DNA of 64,000 nt, taken from assembly GCA_018389105.1 (NCBI GenBank), contig JACATO010002187.1, forward strand, positions 398,001 through 462,000. The letters run 5' to 3'. The notes under the pieces were generated by a model, which ran no database searches, was not told where the DNA came from, and worked only from the letters and a program-made list of their open reading frames with translations. Of this stretch, positions 12,589-24,100 are shown piece after piece (position 1 is the first letter of the stretch; each line of letters opens with the position of its first letter). The DNA comes from Nautilus pompilius. Its lineage: Eukaryota > Mollusca > Cephalopoda > Nautilida > Nautilidae. The position numbers and the translations under genes are program-made.

Positions 12589-12650
12589 GCCCAGCTGAAA
12601 TAGCAAACGGGAAAGGTATTTAGCCAGGCTTCACTTGAACATCCGTAGTA
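12589..12650 (+). repeat. Dispersed repeat R2, copy a
   Basis: The core ggtatttagccaggcttcac then ttgaacatccgtagta is matched by 25008-25060 with transitions only at most differences. It lies just left of the hAT element. Class unknown. Confidence 0.4.
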
Positions 12651-12690
12651 CCTTGTTCAAGCTGTGCATCAGAAGATAATCAGACTAGAT

Positions 12691-14893
12691 TAGGGGTGGG
12701 CAAACTATGGCCCGCAAACATTCTTGCATGGCGATGTCAGTTTGACTGGTCCCAGACATTCTCGCACAGAATAACGCACTTAATGAGACTACAGTGAGAT
12801 TTCACGGTCATGTTTAAACAGAAACGGACGATAGCAATGGACGAAGTATTATTTTAAAGTCTTTTAATATATATATTAACATATATTTCAAATTTTGTTA
12901 TCCTAACAATGAGTGATACAAAAACTACAAAAAAAAAATGAAAAATTGAAGATGAATGCCATACGTTTAACAAGGAATGGACGTACAAATATTTACTTAC
13001 AAATATTAGAAGTGAAGCAGTGTGCCTAATATGCTATAGCAGTATTGCTGTTTTTAAGGAGTATAATTTGAAGAGACATTTTCAGACTAAGCACAGATTT
13101 ATCAGAAAGTGAACTACAGTGAACAGCTGATGACATGTTGAGAAGTTTAAAGCAACAACAAACTTTTGTAAAACAAACAACCATACAAGAGGTTGCCACA
13201 GAGGCCAGTCTTGTGCTTGCTTATAAAATTGCCAAACACCACAAAGCATTTTCTGAAGCAGAATTTTTAAAGAACTGTATGCTTGATGCTTTTGATGTTG
13301 CATGGCCAGAAGTCAGAACAAAAATTGAAGCTATTTCTTTGTCAAGGAGAACTGTAGTTCGTTGTATTGATGCCATTTCGCAGAATCTGTCAGAACAGCT
13401 ACTTGAGGCTGGCAAGTCATTTGAGTGGTACTCACTGGCGCTAGATGAGAGCAGTGACATACAAGACAGCACAACTGCTTGTTTTTATTAGAGGAATTGA
13501 TGATAATTTTGCAATTACTGAAGAGTTGCTATCAGTTGAACCATTGAAGGACGCCACAACTGGCCAAGATTTGTATGAATGTGTTAAAAACTGCTTGGAT
13601 GGATTTGGTTTACCTTGGAACAAGTTGGCAAGCATTACAACAGATGGTGCACCTGCATTAAGAGAAAACACGTTGGCCTCATAAAGCTGCTTAATGACAA
13701 AGTGGAAGGTGAGCATCAACTTCACACTGTGTTATCATTCCATTGCATTATTCACCAGGAAAGTCTGTAAATCTGTGTTGGATTTCAAATGTGATTGATC
13801 CTGTGGTACATGTCATTAACTTAATCAGAGCCAGGGAGCTAAATCACAGACAGTTCAGAAATCTGCTGGATGATATGAAGTGCGAATATTCAGATGTACT
13901 GTATCATAGCAACGTACGTTGGCTAAGCCTGGTAAATGTTTTGAGAAGAGTGTGGAATCTGAGAGAAGAAATTTTGCTCTTTCTTGAAATGAAGAACATT
14001 AGTTGTGAATTTTTAAGTAACATGAAAAAGGCAAAATGGGTGTGCAATTTAACATTCACAGTTAACATTTTCGACAAACTGAATGAACTGAACATTAATT
14101 TACAAGGCAAGGGTATTTTTGCACGTGAATTGTTTGTGAAAATTATATCATTTCAAGTGAAACTAGCACTCTTTTTTCCAAACAACTGAGTGAGCAGAAC
14201 TTTGTGCATTGTCCCTTGTTACAGACACAGACTGTCCCACAAGTTTGTTCAAAGAAATACAGTCAGCAGGTATCTGCTTTAAAATATGAGTTTTCAAGGC
14301 GGTTTGCTGAGGTACCCCTTTTTATTTAATATTGAAGCAGCGTCAAATGATCTCCAGTTGGAATTAATTGATCTCCAAGCAGACAATACTCTGAAGCAGA
14401 GTTTTAAGAATATGAAACTGACTGAATTCCATGCATCACTCAGTACAGAGAAGTTTGATGATTTGAAAAAGTTTGCCAGAAAAATGTGTGTATTCTTTGC
14501 TTCAACTTATATTTGTGAACTGATTTTCTCATGCATGAACATTAACAAATCAAAGAACAGGTCTCTTCTAACAGACTCTATTTTGCACTCTGTCTTGCGT
14601 ATAACTACAAGCATGCTGAATCCTGACTACAACAAACTTGTGCAGGATTGTGTGCAATTGCATAAATCTCATTAAGAGTTTAACTGTTCAGTAACATTTA
14701 TGAAGCAACATAACATTAAATTCAGTTTTATCTATTACTTTCTTTGTGTACCAAATAATACAGTTGTATGAATGATAATAACTTTTATTAAATTTATTAT
14801 TTAGTAAATTTAGTTTTTTGTCGAATATGGCCCACTAGAGACCTTTGGGGATGTTCCATGTGGCCTTCAGGGAGAAAAGTTTGCCCACCCCTG
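12691..14893 (+). mobile_element. hAT-superfamily DNA transposon, complete ends, broken transposase
   Basis: The element is 2203 bp. Its ends are inverted: left tAGGGGTGGGCAAACTatgg, right ...agtttgcccacccctG. The ends are flanked by an 8-bp target duplication, gactagat at 12683-12690 and gactagct at 14894-14901 (7 of 8 bases agree), which is the hAT hallmark. The left end has lost its first C to T. Subterminal tggccc motifs occur on both sides. The ends resemble those of Charlie-type hATs. The internal gene is broken into several frames. Confidence 0.9.
12910..14675 (+). pseudogene. Broken hAT transposase (ZBED/GTF2IRD2-like)
   Basis: Segments in successive frames follow the order of a hAT transposase. 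A BED-type zinc finger comes first (CLICYSSIAVFKEYNLKRHF, then QTKH, about 13020-13095). Next are the N-terminal helical part (13135-13475), the catalytic core beginning LALDESSDIQDS (about 13437) and LASITTDGAPALRE (about 13625), then the insertion region (13743-14189). The C-terminal dimerisation motif ASTYICELIFSCMNINKSKN runs to HSVLRI and a stop at 14675. Frame breaks lie near 13110, 13480, 13690 and 14190. The finger and C-terminus resemble the GTF2IRD2/Charlie8 branch. Confidence 0.85.
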
Positions 14894-17214
14894 GACTAGC
14901 TAGTTTATGAGAGTGCGAGAGATAGATATATTATAGTGGTTCTACTTTTTGAGTGTCCCTAGTACTTGTCTTTGAAATATTTTCATATGAATGTGGAAAT
15001 GACTTTTGTTTTTGTTAGCCTGGAACACCTAATCAATGACCTTGCTACTGAAAGCAAATGTAGGACAATGGTTTCAGATAGATAGGCCTCAATCTTTTAT
15101 CTGTTCAGGTATCTTATAATCCTGACAACTTAACTATTCAAACATATACATCTTTTTGATTATTTATGATTTGAATACCTAAGCTTTAGAAATTTTAAAT
15201 GCACCAATAATTTTCTTTTCATCTCCAGCTTAGAGAGACAGTTACAATAATCTCATAATTCAAGTACACCAAAACAGACCGTCATCAATTAGCTGTATAC
15301 CTTACAATTTTGCTATAAGATTACAACTAAGGGGGGGGATAAAAAAAGGCTATTTAGTTTGTTTTGCTTTGCTTACTCTATTTTATGTATTATTTTGCTA
15401 AGGAAAGTTCAATGTAAAAACTGAAGAGTGATACAATTCTACGTTGTTTTTTTTTGCTGCTGCTAATACTACAACATAAAGGGAATGTGTTCAAATGAAA
15501 CTTGGCAGGGGCAAATACCATAAAGATAATGCTATTTCAGTTGAGTTTTATTTGAACTGCCCCTAGTAGCTACCATTTACAATTGTAGATTCTTTTGCAA
15601 GTGATATTTTCTACTTGTATTTTTTACCCTAAAATCACCCTGATAAACGTACTCTTAATAAGGCTGACTTTTGGAAAAAGAGACTACCCAACGTCATTCT
15701 GATCAGTTGTATTTAATGTCTGGTAGGTTAAATTTGCTACTGCAAACTGTTACCAGATTAGAAAAGCTTTATTCATATCTTAATAAGGGCAATTCCGATC
15801 AGGAGGAACAGCCAGCTCGGTTTGGCATATCTCCCTAGCATGGCGGCGGCTTGGTCTTTTCCACCTGTAGGTTTTTTCCTGGGTGCTGTGGTTTTCCCTC
15901 CCTCCCCCACGCCTGGAAAAACGAATAGGGATTTTTCTAGATGCAGTAACTTTTGACTGGCTTGTAAACTTGATGAGAGCTCTCTTCCCCCCCCACCAAC
16001 CTTACCAAACATCTCCCTCTTCTAGCTGCGCCCTAATAGCACAGATAAAAACATCTTAGTACGTTCTTCGCGTAATGCTTTCGGGAATTTTCTGCAGCAG
16101 GAAATGTCACATTTTAGTTTGCATAAGAGCAGGGCATCGTGTTCCTGATCTGAGTGCGACAGGTTGTTTCTTTAAGGACTTTAGTCTTCTAGCTTGTAAT
16201 TAAAAACTCACCACTGCACGTGTATGCATGAGAGAGAGAGCGTTTAAATAAGATTTGGATTGTGACCCCAACTCTGATCTCCCATGTTTGTCTCATGTAC
16301 AGAAATATGATATACAATGGGATTTTAGTACAGATTCTATACTTGACCTAAAAGTAAGTAATTTATGCCATGGAATGATCAATAATATTAAAGAAACTGG
16401 GATGGTGGCATAGATTAAATTAGCCTTAGGTTTCTGTTTTAATCCCTGCTGACAACTGTATCCCTGGAATGCAAGATTTAAAAAGAGAGAGAGAATTTTT
16501 TCTTAAAGTTTGTCATCCACACGAGAAAAACTGAGAACACACAGGCACAGTTATTCATATGCAAGTAAATAACCAATAGCTATAATTTTAAAACCACTAG
16601 CTCTTAGTTACCAATTATTTCAGATGACAGTTTGAGAATTTGTTTATAATTTCAAAGTCTGTCTAATTTAGTAGAAGTACACGATGTAAGAGAGGAGTAG
16701 CATCACAAAGCAATGATATAACCTCCAGCAGTGTTGTTTGTGCTTTTTCATAGAGTGAAAAAATTTTAAAGTAGAAAGAAATGCGGTCTGACTCATTATT
16801 TGGCTGAAACATATATGGAAACTAAACAATGGTTTTAAGAAATAAAATATTGCCTGTAGATGGGACTGACTTAGTGTTTCTTTAGAAAATACATCTTAAA
16901 TATTCCATCTTTTTGCTTACTGACAAACTATTATGATGGGGGCGGAAAAAACATGCTGTGGCAGATATGTAGTTGAATTAATATCTACATTAACTGCAAC
17001 TGGTATGGGGTGATAACTACCTATCATTCAAAGATAATGAGCCATCTTCATCTGTAAACAGAATGATTCCTAACTAACAAATCTTTTTAAGAAAAATTTT
17101 ATTCTTCCATTTCTAAACCTTCCCCAAATTTACTTTTGTTTAGTTAGCTGCACGCTTAACACAAAGGGGCCCTTGTAGGACCCTTCTTTTTTTAATTTTT
17201 GAGAGGGGGGGGTG

Positions 17215-17332
17215 AGAAAGGAAACCCAATGAGACTGATGAGAAGCTGGAAGCCACGTCAACGAAGTCTGTCAAATCGAGCCAGTACCGACTAGAATCTG
17301 AATGCTGGCAGTCCAGTAGTCCACCACTGCAT
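17215..17332 (-). repeat. tRNA-derived SINE-like repeat, copy 2 (reverse)
   Basis: The reverse complement reads gcagtggtggactactggac, then a degenerate box B (cagattctagtcgg) and actggctcg. The order of motifs matches the copies at 1.5, 30.1 and 60.7 kb. Confidence 0.45.
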
Positions 17333-17781
17333 GTAGTTAGGGTTAAAGATTAAGTAAACCTGGTAAACGGAAATTTTGTGCTAGTTAACTTAAAGACTTA
17401 ACTACAATTTAAAGAAAAAAAAAACAAAAAAGACATTTTGAAAACTGATGAAAAAGGAAATAATGAATGGCCTCGGAAAGGGATTGTTTTCACAGTGTCA
17501 TAGTAGAACTAACGGCCTTCTACAGCTACTAGCTGTTGGCATCACAAGCGATGTAGACTTACATCATTTGTGTTTTGGTGCACTAATAATTACAACTGAT
17601 TCATCCCTTTCTAAAGCAATTGGTCGGGTTGGTTTGGTGTAAAGAAACAGTGAAATCCAGGACATCTGTCAGTTCTATCAAGTCACAGGTATCTAACAAG
17701 GCACGATACAGTAATTTATGGCAATACCTTAGTACAAAAAAGTCAGCTGATCTGATAAATCATTCTTACGCATAGACTTAC

Positions 17782-17829
17782 CAAATGCGGTGCTATATTC
17801 GAAATAATTAAACGAAAATGTTATTTTCA
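17782..17829 (-). CDS. Candidate small exon, unidentified minus-strand gene
   Basis: It is 48 bases with acceptor tcactgctccatcag and donor GCATTTG|gtaagt. Only one frame is open, giving KITFSFNYFEYSTAF plus a split Gly codon that joins in phase to the exon at 11968-12115. It lies 77 bases left of a TTAA-flanked MITE. Short length keeps confidence low. Confidence 0.35.
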
Positions 17830-17910
17830 CTGATGGAGCAGTGACACCAAATTTCTGTCATGCAATTCTGAAAGCTTTCCAACTTAGCAGTTTATTATTT
17901 TTTTCTTTAA

Positions 17911-18105
17911 CCCTCTGTATGCCAAGTCAGTTTTTACCATATGTACCAATGCAAGGTTGGAGCGATATACAGATCTGTCATCACAAAGAGTCATATTAAC
18001 AAGGAAGGTGCTGCATGTAACAGCCCTTATGGCCCAGCTCATGCTTAATAATACAGATTTAAAGGGCAGTGGGGTGCAAATGCATTCCATGTAGTTTACA
18101 GAGAG
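17911..18105 (+). mobile_element. TTAA-flanked MITE (piggyBac-like), copy 1
   Basis: The 195-bp element sits between TTAA at 17907-17910 and TTAA at 18106-18109. It has short inverted ends (CCCTCTGTA at left, the complement of TACAGAGAG at right). A second copy at 41617-41805 aligns along its whole length. It has no coding capacity. Confidence 0.65.
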
Positions 18106-18445
18106 TTAATTAGAAAATGTCTTAAATGTTTAAATTGAATTCTATATTTCCTTCTACTTAATAAAATCTCCCTCTATGAACATTGTCCCCTAATCTCAAA
18201 GAGAACTACTCTCTTACAATGAGGATTTACGAGATATTGTAGCCTTGCATAAAGAGAAAAAAAACAATTATTAGAAGGGATTAGGAAATATAACTCTACG
18301 TTTTTAGACAAATAAGTGGTGCTCATTACTAGTGAATGTGTAATACAGTTTGTCTGAACCTGTTAACTACATACATGCATACACACAACTTTCAGTGATG
18401 TACATTTTGTACAAAATAGTAAATATAACAATCTCCATTTTAGTA

Positions 18446-19226
18446 CAGGTATCCCTCAATTTAGGAAATGGATGCGTTCCTGGAAAGTGTTTCGTAAAAC
18501 AATTTGTAAATCAAAAGCATCTTTCCTGTCGTTTTTAATGTAATGTGCAGAGAATGTGTTCCTTACCGAAAACTTCTGGTACTCTAAGGTATTATTTTCT
18601 TTCACTATAAAACATGAAAAAATACTGTTACAAGTAATACTAATAAAAATGTGAAATAAGAACATTTGCATTAACAAATTTATTTGCTCTACTGGAAGGC
18701 TCTGTTGTTTCATTACCGGCTAAAGGTTGAGGCTTGATGAATGTATCAAGAGATATCCGGACAGCTTTCCTTTTCTTCTGTTATAGCTCCTTATAACAAG
18801 TATGGTGTTTCCCATTATGCGGCTACTTTTTGGTAGTAGTGGTGACACATGACTGCCTCCTTCTTCCATGGTAGCCCTTTCTTGATGAGCTCCAGCAGGT
18901 CACTTAGTTGTAAGCTCCTCAGTGTGAGATAATAACAATTCTGCCACATTTGAGCTTGAAGGAAGTCTCTTGTTAGATATCTTAAGGGATGAAATAAATT
19001 ACGAAAGAATGAAGAAATACGTCAACAGCAACAGAACAATATGGCAGAGGCAGACTGATGCTTGCATTTTAGTAAGATAACCAGCTTTGTAGTTATTTGA
19101 TTTCTGTAATAGGGAAAACTGTTTTGCAAAGGGCAAAATTTTTATATTGATTTAGAGAAAAAAAAAAGTATTTTTCATTGTAGTGAGAATTCGTAAGTCG
19201 AATATTCATAAATTCAGAGATACCTG
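18446..19226 (+). mobile_element. Tigger/pogo-type non-autonomous element
   Basis: The 781-bp element has inverted ends CAGGTATCCCTCAATTTA and CAGGTATCTCTGAATTTA (reverse of the right end), with 19 of 22 bases agreeing. TA dinucleotides at 18444-18445 and 19227-19228 are the target duplication. No transposase is visible inside. Confidence 0.75.
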
Positions 19227-19589
19227 TACTATATAAATCCAAAAGATCCCAGTAACTTAACAAAATGATGCTATTCCTAATGCTGATGACTCTTGTCAAT
19301 CCTGAGCATGTATTGAAAATAAGTGATGTTTTCATAATTCACATTGATTTCATATATGCAATGAAAAATACCAACATTATAGAATTTGTTATGTAATATA
19401 TACTATATGTGACTGAGTTTATATAAACATTGTTTTTTGTTTGACTTCACAACCTTTCATTGCAATCTTAGAAAGCTTAAATCGTATTCCTTCACAGAAT
19501 ACTTATACTACTGTTGTTGCATGAGTAAAACCAAACCACACTTGATTCAGTATCTTTCATTGTGTGGTTATTAACATTTTGCAACATTC

Positions 19590-19603
19590 TTTTGATTTTA
19601 CAG
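19590..19603 (+). other. Splice acceptor before the LRR coding exon
   Basis: A T-rich tract ending in ttttacag sits just before 19604, 17 bases upstream of the start codon. It implies at least one upstream non-coding exon. The CG-rich island at about 8.0-9.4 kb, which contains plus-strand donor-like sites such as ctaag|gtaagg near 8854, is a possible source of that exon, but nothing joins the two directly. Confidence 0.7.
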
Positions 19604-19620
19604 CCGCAAATTCTGGTGTG

Positions 19621-21399
19621 ATGACCGTAACAACTATTCTGCTTCTTGGGTCACTGTTTCTACCATCTGCGCTTCTGTGTCCCAACACATGCAACTGTCT
19701 GACTGATGGGGTGCCTACAGTGGAATGCCATGGGGGTGACCTAGCAAGGATCCTAAAAAATGTAGCTGATAACACCACAAAGCTCATAATAGTGGATGCC
19801 ACCTCCACTCTAGATTTAAAACAAAGTATGGAGGTCTCTCACCTATCTCAGCTACAGGAGCTAACCATAACAAAAGGTCACATTCAAGAGATATCTGACA
19901 ATACCTTTGTCAGCTTTGCCAACTTGAAGCTACTTAATTTGACAAATAACAACATAAAGAACCTAGCTAAGAGGGTCTTCAGTGGGTTGAAAACTGTAGA
20001 AACCTTGGATTTATCGAACAACAAAATTCAGGACATTTCATACGTTTTTAATCCCTTGCGTAACCTACAGTTGCTGGACTTGGAAAATAATCAGCTGACA
20101 AACCTACAGACAGGAACATTTCGCACACAATTAAACTTAGAGACTTTAAAACTTAGTGGCAACAAAATAAAGAATCTCCACGGATATATTTTTCAGGGTC
20201 TGAAAAATCTAAAGATCCTGAATCTTGAAAACTGCCAACTGGAAAAAATTCCAGAAGATCTATTTGGAATAATAAGTAATCTGGAAGTGCTTATATTTTC
20301 TGGCAACAGAATAGGTGAAGTACCATCCTCTAGAGTATTGAGGAAGTTGCCCTACTTGAAATCACTCCATCTTGATAATAACAAGGTCTCTGCCTTACAT
20401 GATAACCAGTTTTCAGGAATTAAACTTGACATTTTGAATCTTTCTGCAAATGGCATCCGGGTGATCTCACATTTGACTTTTAAATCTTTCAACACAAAAT
20501 TGTTAGATCTTTCAGATAATCTAATCTATGATATTGATGCGGGGGCTTTACGTCCCACAGCCCCCATACTTGAGGTTTTGAACCTGTCCGGGAATCCTCT
20601 GCAGAAACTACGCAAACATGTGTTAGACGGCTTATACCGCTTAGCTGAGCTAAACATTTCTGGCTGCTCACTTAACTCTTTAGGGGAGAATTTATTTAGC
20701 AGTTTGAAGAATCTCAAGAAGCTGGACATTTCTTGGAACAATTTAAAATATCTACCCAGGTCCAATGTTAACAGGTTGTCAAGTTTGTCTTTCATAAGCC
20801 TTGACAGGAATTACTGGCAATGCAACTGCGAAATACAGCCACTGCGGAACTGGTTGCAAAAGTCTGGCAGTTCCAACATGCTGCACTGCTCTCTGGCAAA
20901 CAAACAAGACTGTGAGGATATCAGATGTTCATCTCCTAGTTATCTTACTGACAAGAGTATCGCTTCTCTCGATGACAGTAACATTGCTGATTGCAACTCC
21001 GCAACTACAGAAGAAAATGGCTCTACTACAGTAGTTGCAATAGTGGTAACCTGCATTGTCATAGCAGTGATTTTCTGCACAGCTGTATTTATTTTGTGGC
21101 GGCAATCAAAGCATAAAGGGGGCCTACGGTGGATCTGTTCTGGATCGACGGAGGACAGCAGTCACCTAGATAAGCCCAAAAAGGAGAAACCATTTCAAGA
21201 TCTGGACCTTGGATCTTTAAACGAATCTGACCACAGCTTTGTTGTGAGGAATTATTTTCATTCCATGGTACAGAACCCAGTCAGTCATTCAAGAGGTACT
21301 CCATCGCTCTCTCAAAAGGATTTTGATACAATTGCTGACTCAAGACGTTCACTGTATTCAATAAGCAGTCATCCAATAGGAATGGAATCTGCTGTCTGA
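19621..21399 (+). CDS. Leucine-rich-repeat type I membrane protein, complete CDS in one exon
   Basis: The 592-residue product reads as a cell-surface protein. Residues 1-19 are a hydrophobic signal peptide (MTVTTILLLGSLFLPSALL). Residues 20-36 form a cysteine-rich LRR N-cap (C20, C24, C26, C36). About 13-14 leucine-rich repeats of roughly 24 residues follow to about residue 395, then an LRR C-cap at about 399-458 (C401, C403 and later cysteines). One transmembrane helix lies at about 471-493, and a 99-residue Ser-rich cytoplasmic tail has a basic K-rich stretch. I start at the ATG at 19621 because it begins the signal peptide. The longer reading frame starts at a GTG upstream of a splice acceptor (ttttgattttacag, exon from 19604), so the exon opens with 17 bases of 5' UTR. 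Such proteins usually mediate adhesion or receptor functions. I see no TIR, Ig or kinase domain, so I do not assign it to Toll, LRRTM or LRIG. The architecture is certain, the family name is not. Confidence 0.93.
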   Translation: MTVTTILLLGSLFLPSALLCPNTCNCLTDGVPTVECHGGDLARILKNVADNTTKLIIVDATSTLDLKQSMEVSHLSQLQELTITKGHIQEISDNTFVSFANLKLLNLTNNNIKNLAKRVFSGLKTVETLDLSNNKIQDISYVFNPLRNLQLLDLENNQLTNLQTGTFRTQLNLETLKLSGNKIKNLHGYIFQGLKNLKILNLENCQLEKIPEDLFGIISNLEVLIFSGNRIGEVPSSRVLRKLPYLKSLHLDNNKVSALHDNQFSGIKLDILNLSANGIRVISHLTFKSFNTKLLDLSDNLIYDIDAGALRPTAPILEVLNLSGNPLQKLRKHVLDGLYRLAELNISGCSLNSLGENLFSSLKNLKKLDISWNNLKYLPRSNVNRLSSLSFISLDRNYWQCNCEIQPLRNWLQKSGSSNMLHCSLANKQDCEDIRCSSPSYLTDKSIASLDDSNIADCNSATTEENGSTTVVAIVVTCIVIAVIFCTAVFILWRQSKHKGGLRWICSGSTEDSSHLDKPKKEKPFQDLDLGSLNESDHSFVVRNYFHSMVQNPVSHSRGTPSLSQKDFDTIADSRRSLYSISSHPIGMESAV

Positions 21400-22437
21400 C
21401 GTTTATCAAGTCTTGTGATATATGCATTTTTTTAAATGGGGGAAAACTGCTGGAAAAAAGAAAAAAAACTACCCAATTTGTGATATTTTTTACCGTTATA
21501 TGCAAAAATTGAAATTAACATTCCTTTTTTTTTTTTTTGTAAAATATTTTTTTAGAGAAAGAAAACAATAACCTTGCACAAAACTAAATATTAGTCTTCT
21601 GGGCTTTCTTTACCTGTAAATTAACCAGAAATATTAAAATTTTGTTTGACCTCATTGCTGAAGGGGTAAGATGGCGGCAACATCTAAGCTAATTTGTAAT
21701 TATGTATGGCTGCTATCATAAGTAACTGTAGATAGCTGAAAAGAATTTTTTTTTCTTCCCCCCATCCACACGTTTGCGACCTCTTATTTCTCCTCTGAAA
21801 CATTTTAAAATTCAAACTTAGTAGATGTAATATTTTTAATTATTCATTGTATTCCAAACGCTTAGGAAGCGGAAACATTCTAGTAAATTCTTAAGTTATG
21901 CTTGCTGTTGCCCCAGAATGGCTTAGTTGACAGATGGCCTACACAAAATGTGAAGTGCAAGTGTAAGTAATACATTAAAGATGACTCTCATATTTTTGCT
22001 ACCAAGCAGTCCTAATATGAATTCTCTCTCTCTATCCCCCACAACACTTAAAAAATTTTTTTAATATGCTCCGCTTCTTGTAAGAGCTAGGACAAATGAT
22101 TACATAACCTCAAGTTACCTCTTAAATACTTCTCTAGTACTAGACTTAAAATATGTAAATATTGCCATTTTTTTTTGCCAAAAAAAAAAAAAAACAACGA
22201 ACTGAGATTTGCGTTTTGCTCAAATTTTAAAATTACTCATATTATTTACCAATCAAACCAACCATCTGTCTCAGTGTCATGTAGTTTCAACTTTTCCCCT
22301 CAGAATTACAAGCGATACTACAACACACCTTTTACCATTTTTACTAGCTTCTTTCTGAAAGCAGTTTCCATCAGCGACATTTTTTTCCTCCTCCTTTTTT
22401 TCCCCAGTATTCTAGAGTGTGTAAGCTATTTAATTTA

Positions 22438-22443
22438 AATAAA
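22438..22443 (+). terminator. Possible poly(A) signal of the LRR gene
   Basis: AATAAA lies about 1.04 kb after the LRR stop codon, followed within about 40 bases by a T/GT-rich stretch. The stretch 21400-22437 is AT-rich, contains no other gene and is best read as 3' UTR. An ATTAAA near 21975 is an alternative. Confidence 0.4.
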
Positions 22444-23959
22444 CGTTTCTCAATGCTTGCTTTCATTTTTGGTCCGTGCACAAATATGACTCTGCTACTT
22501 CCAATGGAACCTTTTCTAATATTATAGTCTCTCTGTTTAGAACATGGGGATGCATTGTGCAATACTGTAACCTGATCTTTACCAAATGCAGAAGTTCTGG
22601 TTCAGCTAAGGAAGAAACGAAAAGGCCGCTCGGAAATGTTTTAAACTCATTTCCGCCTTCATTAACTGCAATTCTGACCATTGTAGCTGCTTTTTTTCTT
22701 CTTAGTTTCTTAACAGTATTTTTTTTTTGGTTCAGCTGTGGAATCCAATTTAAATATAACCATAAAAACAAAATATGTTTGTTTGCTGATCAAGTAGGTG
22801 TTCTGCTTCACACACACACACACCTGGATGCTGAAGAAAAGAGATCTATCACTTCCGGCCAGTTTTCTTTACATGGGCAGCAGGCTGAGTTTGAGGAACT
22901 GTCCTGGCATGGTGTCTGTCTGTCTCTCTCTCTCTCTCTCTACCAGCTGGCCCTGTGGGTTTCCTCCTACATCTTTAAAATAAATAAAGGCCGAGTCCTA
23001 ATAGAGGGTTTCTTGTGATTGGCAGCCAGCCAACATGGTGGTCCTCAATTTGTTCTCTTCCCCCCCCCCCACTTGGGTTAGGAAAATGAAACCGGGGAGT
23101 TCTCCCTGGATTTTAGTGAAAAACAAACATTAAAATAAATTTTTAATAATTTTATTTTCTAGCTCTACAAAATACTTTGTTTTTTGATCTGATCAGTAAA
23201 CAGAATGCAAGCTGCTGAGCTCTGATATAAATAAATGAAGAGTAATGGCAAAAATACCGGAATACCGAGTTTCTTTCTGCAAAGTAAGTTTGGTTGGTCT
23301 GCCCCAACACCGAGAAGCTCTGCAGTCCTCTACTGTTTTCTAAAACTCGCTGCATTTAATTAAGGGGGCAACAGACAAAAGTCAATATCTGATCTGTCTT
23401 TAGAAATTCCGTAAGAGGTAAAAAAAAACTATTATTTCATGTATGAGGAGGCATAGTAGTACAACGGTTTGTCGTCTTTTAGAGTTTATTTGTAAGAAAT
23501 ATATCAGTTCAACAAAGCTTGATTAGTTTGGTTTGACTGAGATTGTGGACGTTCCTTAGATAGCTCATTAGGTGTAAACCACATGGAGCGTTAAGGAACC
23601 TGGTAAACTCAGAATTCTTCATTTGAGCCCTGATTCACTCAGAGTTCAAATTATGCCAAATCCCATAATTCATTTCTCAAACTTAGAGAAAAAAAACAAC
23701 AACAGGTTTTGGCAAAAATCACTTTCAAAAATATTTTGGACAATTTTTACAATGATTTTACAAATGCCAACATTTATTTATGTTAGTTTTACAGAAAAGC
23801 TAAATTTAAAAAAAAAAAATGTATTATTAATATTGTATCCCGTATCTGGAATACAAACCAGATGGGGTAGGGGAAGCCTACTCAACAACCAGCACAAGTG
23901 TCCATTGCGCCCTGGATTTGGCCAAGCAAGCCTATTTACAGTCCTTGCTAGAGTTCTTC

Positions 23960-24100
23960 GTTTTTAGATGTAAAAGAGAAGAAACTGAGCCAGAGAGGTT
24001 TGCCAAACCAAACCGTTCCCAAGGGAAGCAAACTCTGGAGGAGGAGGGGGGGGTCCTCAACCTCAGAACTCTAGTAACCACTATGCCACCAAAATTCTAA
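23960..24100 (-). repeat. SINE-like sequence, reverse orientation
   Basis: The reverse complement begins ggtggcatagtggttactag and continues ttctgaggttgaggacc, a plausible box A and box B pair, then a pyrimidine run. It resembles the head of other tRNA SINEs, but I cannot align its body to the four copies above. Confidence 0.35.

Larger units (their letters stand above)
12116..17781. other. Gap holding the hAT element and unique AT-rich DNA
   Basis: Apart from repeat R2, the hAT element and the SINE copy at 17.2 kb, the sequence from 14.9 to 17.7 kb is AT-rich with scattered homopolymers. A more CG-rich patch at 15.8-16.05 kb includes tgggtgctgtggttttccct, a motif shared with SINE tails. No gene is recognised. 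Confidence 0.4.

Noticed and set aside
22476-23018. 180-residue open frame on the plus strand
   Set aside because: It contains translated CA and CT microsatellites, has no recognisable domain and has a poor start context.
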